A stretch of DNA of 64,000 bases from Alteromonadaceae bacterium 2753L.S.0a.02 (GTDB taxonomy: Bacteria > Pseudomonadota > Gammaproteobacteria > Pseudomonadales > Cellvibrionaceae): contig VISH01000001.1 in assembly GCA_007827375.1 (NCBI GenBank), forward strand, positions 372,001 through 436,000, read 5' to 3'. Positions 61,243 to 64,000 of this stretch are shown here, piece by piece; position 1 is the stretch's first letter; each line of letters begins with the position of its first letter. Both the position numbers and the translations under genes were made by a program. A model generated the notes under the pieces. That model did no database searches and was not told the origin of the DNA. It saw nothing but the letters and a program-made list of their open reading frames with translations.

Positions 61243-62946
61243 ATGTTGCTGAAAAATATCGCAGTAGGGATTCTTTCAATAGCTGCCGCCAGCCAGGCAA
61301 TCGCGCACAGAGACCACGGTCTACCCGGTCAGGGCAATGGCGATGGCGATGGCGAAAGTGCATTTGCACGGGGGTTTGTATTTCTCGATAAGAATGCTAA
61401 TGGGCTTAAAGACCCTTTTGAACGCGGCATTGCCAATGTAAGTGTTTCTAACGGCATAGAGGTGATACAAACCAATCGCTTTGGTTACTACCAAATTCCA
61501 TTAGCTCCTGAAAGTATTTTATTTATCACCAAACCGGCAAGGTATGAAATACCCGTCGATGACAATAATTTACCGCAATTTTATTACACCCATTATCCCC
61601 AAGGCACGCCGGATGTTGCTGAATTCCAGTTCCCTGTTGTTGAGCCCACAGGCGATTTACCGGAAATAATTAATTTCGCGTTGCTACCCGGAAAACCCAA
61701 CACAAAAAAGTTCAAGGCGATGGCCTTTGCCGACCCGCAGGCCCGTACCGACGAATATCAGGATCAGGTTCGCGAAGATATAGTTAACGAGCTAATCGAT
61801 AACCCCTACGGTGCAGCATTTGGAATTGTCGCAGGCGATGTGGTCGACGATAACCTCGCATTGTTTCCCCGCCACAACGCCATGATGGGCCGTATTGGTA
61901 TTCCCATTTGGAATGTGCCGGGCAATCACGACATGAACTACCGTGCCCCTAACGATACCTACTCCACCGAAACCTTTAAGCGCTACTTCGGGCCTACCAA
62001 TTTCTCGTTTGATCATGGCAGGGTGCACTTTATAGGCCTCGATAATGTGCAGTACAAAGGCGATGGCCAGGGTAGCTACGATAACGGCAGCTACCGCGGT
62101 TTTATTTCGCAAGAGCAACTAACCTGGTTGCACAACGACTTACGATTTGTATCCAAGGATAAACTCATTGTGCTATTCACGCACATTTCATTAATCACCT
62201 ACGCCTTGGATGGCAAGGGCGAGCGTTACAACCAGGGGGACAATATCAATACCGTCAATCTCGACGAATTGCTTGAGGAATTGGCGGGTTTCGATCGCGT
62301 GTACGCCATGGCCGGTCATGACACCTCGAATAGCTGGAAGGTCGAACTGGATCATACCCATAACTGGCACGGCGACTGGTTTATCGCACATACACTTGCC
62401 GAGGTTCGCGGTAACGGTTGGAATCGCGGCCCGCGAGATGAACGTGAGGTACGCCTCGCTAATATGCAGGATGGCAACCCCAATGGGTACTACGTGGTAA
62501 GTTTTGATGGCACCCAGGTACAACCACGCTTTATTCCCGCCGAAGGTGATCCCAATAAAACTATGCGAATCGTGCTCGACCCATTACTCGATGGTACCAG
62601 CGATGCGGAGGGAAACATTGTTGCCATTAATCGCGGCGTATTACTACCAGGCACCAAGGTTGTTGTGAACTTGTTTGACGGTGGCGAACGCGACAGTGTG
62701 GAAATTTCCCTTGATAACGCGGAATACTTTGCGATGCAAAACGTGTTGCGAACCGATCCGTTTATGGAGCGCAGCTATGCGAAACATCTGGGCACCGGTA
62801 ATGCATTTTCATCACCGCAACCCTCGTCGCATATCTGGGAATTTGAATTGCCTGCGCTCGAGCCCGGCTTGCATGTGATTCGAGTACGCGCGGAAGATGA
62901 ATTCGGCCAGAAATCACACCGAGCTATGAGCTTCGAACTGCTCTAG
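61243..62946 (+). CDS. Secreted calcineurin-like metallophosphoesterase
   Basis: 567 residues with a signal peptide (GILSIAAASQAIAH). An N-terminal SdrD-like beta-domain (about 38-150, GFVFLDKNANGLKDPFERGI) precedes the phosphoesterase core. The core has FADPQ where many relatives have D-x-H, then GIVAGDVVDD, VPGNHDMNY, LFTHISLI and AMAGHDTSN. These supply metal ligands, with Gln and Asp/Thr replacing His in two places. A C-terminal beta-domain (about 430-567) ends the protein, as in the MetallophosN/MetallophosC group. The substrate is unknown. It ends against the convergent GH44-like gene. Confidence 0.9.
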   Translation: MLLKNIAVGILSIAAASQAIAHRDHGLPGQGNGDGDGESAFARGFVFLDKNANGLKDPFERGIANVSVSNGIEVIQTNRFGYYQIPLAPESILFITKPARYEIPVDDNNLPQFYYTHYPQGTPDVAEFQFPVVEPTGDLPEIINFALLPGKPNTKKFKAMAFADPQARTDEYQDQVREDIVNELIDNPYGAAFGIVAGDVVDDNLALFPRHNAMMGRIGIPIWNVPGNHDMNYRAPNDTYSTETFKRYFGPTNFSFDHGRVHFIGLDNVQYKGDGQGSYDNGSYRGFISQEQLTWLHNDLRFVSKDKLIVLFTHISLITYALDGKGERYNQGDNINTVNLDELLEELAGFDRVYAMAGHDTSNSWKVELDHTHNWHGDWFIAHTLAEVRGNGWNRGPRDEREVRLANMQDGNPNGYYVVSFDGTQVQPRFIPAEGDPNKTMRIVLDPLLDGTSDAEGNIVAINRGVLLPGTKVVVNLFDGGERDSVEISLDNAEYFAMQNVLRTDPFMERSYAKHLGTGNAFSSPQPSSHIWEFELPALEPGLHVIRVRAEDEFGQKSHRAMSFELL

Positions 62947-62957
62947 AACGCGTTGAT

Positions 62958-63000
62958 AAAAAAAGGCGAACCTTCATGGGGAACCGCATGGAGGTTCGCC
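62958..63000. terminator. Hairpin between the phosphoesterase and second GH44 gene
   Basis: GGCGAACCTTCATG pairs with CATGGAGGTTCGCC around a short loop. A run of seven A on the plus strand (62958-62964) becomes a T-run on the minus strand, making this an intrinsic terminator for the minus-strand GH44-like gene. Confidence 0.85.
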
Positions 63001-63074
63001 TAAGTCACAGTTCAGGGGCAACTGCGAGGCTATCAAACGATTAATCCTGCTGATGAATCGCTTTTTTCAGTTAA

Positions 63075-64000
63075 TCACCGGTTGGCACAAAACCCGATCG
63101 AAGAGTCGCTACCTAGCCCTGGTAGGGTGCTATTCCAGGCCAGACCCTGCACATGTAAGTGCGGACCGGTCTGACTCCAGGTTGCATTCCACACATTCGT
63201 TACTGTGCCATCCACCAAAAACTCCACATTGAGACTGCGCGCCTGGCTGCTGCTATTGATGAAAGTAACCGATGCGCAATAACCGCTACCCCAATCGTTA
63301 TTCACATCAATTAACACGTTAATTCCACCACCAGTGCTACCGCCAGATGAGCTACTGCTCGAACTGGTGCTACTGGTCGACGAGCTGCTCGAACTGGATG
63401 ATGAACTTGAGCTGGTACTGCTTGTACTAGAACTGGAGCTTGAACTGGAGCTGCTCGAACTTGAGCTGGAACTCGACGATGTGCTGCCGCAACTGTCTAC
63501 CACACCCCAACTGCCGTTCTGACTGTTACAGGTGGCTTCTCCAATACAGCTTTGATTGTTCTCCCAACCCCAGCCTTGCGTGTGCTCACACAGCGGCCAC
63601 AAACCCTGGCCGTACCAGTCGCACATGGCTGTGCAGGCACCGCCAGTGCTTGAACTGCTCGACGAGGAGCTACTCGATGAAGAGCTCGTGGAACTTGTGC
63701 TACTCGAACTACTGCTGGAGGAACTGCTTGATGACGAGCTGCTACTCGAAGAAGAGCTGCTCGAAGATGAACTGGAGCTGCTGCCGGTCTTGCTCAGCAC
63801 GAAATGATAAGCTGACACCGCTGGCAATGTGTAAGAGAAGCTGTCGCCACTGATCGCGAAACCATCCATAGATTGAATTTCGGCTAAACCATCTTGCAGC
63901 GCGAACACAGCGGCACTGTCGTATCCCGACGCAGCCGCAAGAGTGAACTGGCCGTTTAACGCTTCATCGATATTTTTATTAATGACGACGAGGTGCAGGT
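63075..64000 (-). CDS. C-terminal part of a second GH44-type enzyme with CBM10 and CBM2-like modules (3' end in window)
   Basis: The frame is open to the window edge, so only the C-terminal 308 residues are here. The edge piece LHLVVINKNIDEALNGQFTL and AVSAYHFVLS lines up with LHVIVTNKNLDEALAGTF and ASAYHIVLS of the GH44 enzyme at 14384, the end of its catalytic unit. A serine linker follows, then a CBM10 (CTAMCDWYGQGLWPLCEHTQ, GWGWENNQSCIG), a second serine linker and a CBM2-like module (NDWGSGYCASVTFINSSSQA ... GFCANR) closely like that of the first enzyme. The middle module differs (CBM10 instead of CBM5). Whether the hidden part is GH44 is inferred from the edge match. Confidence 0.85.
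   Translation of the reverse strand, partial: LHLVVINKNIDEALNGQFTLAAASGYDSAAVFALQDGLAEIQSMDGFAISGDSFSYTLPAVSAYHFVLSKTGSSSSSSSSSSSSSSSSSSSSSSSSSSSSTSSTSSSSSSSSSSSSSTGGACTAMCDWYGQGLWPLCEHTQGWGWENNQSCIGEATCNSQNGSWGVVDSCGSTSSSSSSSSSSSSSSSSSSTSSTSSSSSSSSSSSSTSSTSSSSSSSGGSTGGGINVLIDVNNDWGSGYCASVTFINSSSQARSLNVEFLVDGTVTNVWNATWSQTGPHLHVQGLAWNSTLPGLGSDSSIGFCANR

Overview
The window looks like chromosomal DNA of a Gram-negative, polysaccharide-degrading gammaproteobacterium of the Cellvibrionaceae type (Teredinibacter, Saccharophagus, Cellvibrio). The clues are secreted glycoside hydrolases joined to carbohydrate-binding modules by long polyserine linkers, many lipoprotein-anchored carbohydrate-active enzymes, a large TonB-dependent receptor, membrane-bound AraC-type regulators, and LacI regulators with clear palindromic operators. 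No rRNA, tRNA, CRISPR array or intact transposase was seen. The assignment comes from gene content only; no search was run.

Region by region. 1-7.9 kb: the 3' end of a LysR regulator, then a visibly A/T-rich accessory stretch with three unrecognised small proteins, a decayed gene (2800-3515), a giant TPR hybrid histidine kinase/AraC protein and a GFA-type protein. 8-21.7 kb: a TonB-dependent receptor, a VOC protein, a methyltransferase behind an attenuator-like leader, a membrane AraC regulator next to a GH44 endoglucanase/xyloglucanase, then an esterase and LacI regulator divergent from a GH3 beta-glucosidase. 21.8-28.8 kb: small accessory genes, a GH27 alpha-galactosidase with a perfect LacI-type operator, and two broken genes (a methyltransferase with an in-frame TAG and a GGDEF protein frameshifted at an A7 tract). 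29-34 kb: two polyserine lipoproteins, one a G8/CEMIP-like beta-helix protein and one a malectin plus CE15 glucuronoyl esterase. 34-39.7 kb: a four-gene minus-strand group (SUFU-like, truncated globin, unknown, GNAT), then SHOCT, YkgJ and SH3-like proteins. 40-43.6 kb: GH43, a stand-alone carbohydrate-binding protein, and an SPFH protein plus Arc-type repressor with tandem palindromes at their promoter. 44.6-46.6 kb: a ketoacyl-synthase-III-like enzyme overlapping a seven-helix membrane protein with a Fis-type HTH. 47-55 kb: glycogen debranching enzyme, phospholipase A1, TSUP transporter and a PA14-GH31 alpha-xylosidase lipoprotein. 55-64 kb: GH9-CBM3 endoglucanase, a short MutS homologue, a LexA-box-controlled small gene, Rieske protein, flavodoxin, secreted metallophosphoesterase, and the C-terminal end of a second GH44 enzyme with CBM10.

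Together the genes describe plant cell-wall use. GH44 and GH9 would cut xyloglucan and cellulose outside the cell. CE15, GH43, GH27, GH31 and GH3 would trim side chains and oligosaccharides at the surface or in the periplasm. The TonB receptor would import products, and local AraC/LacI regulators would control expression. The two places most likely to hold something undescribed are the KAS III/7TM-Fis pair (44681-46592) and the leader-controlled methyltransferase (11889-12851).
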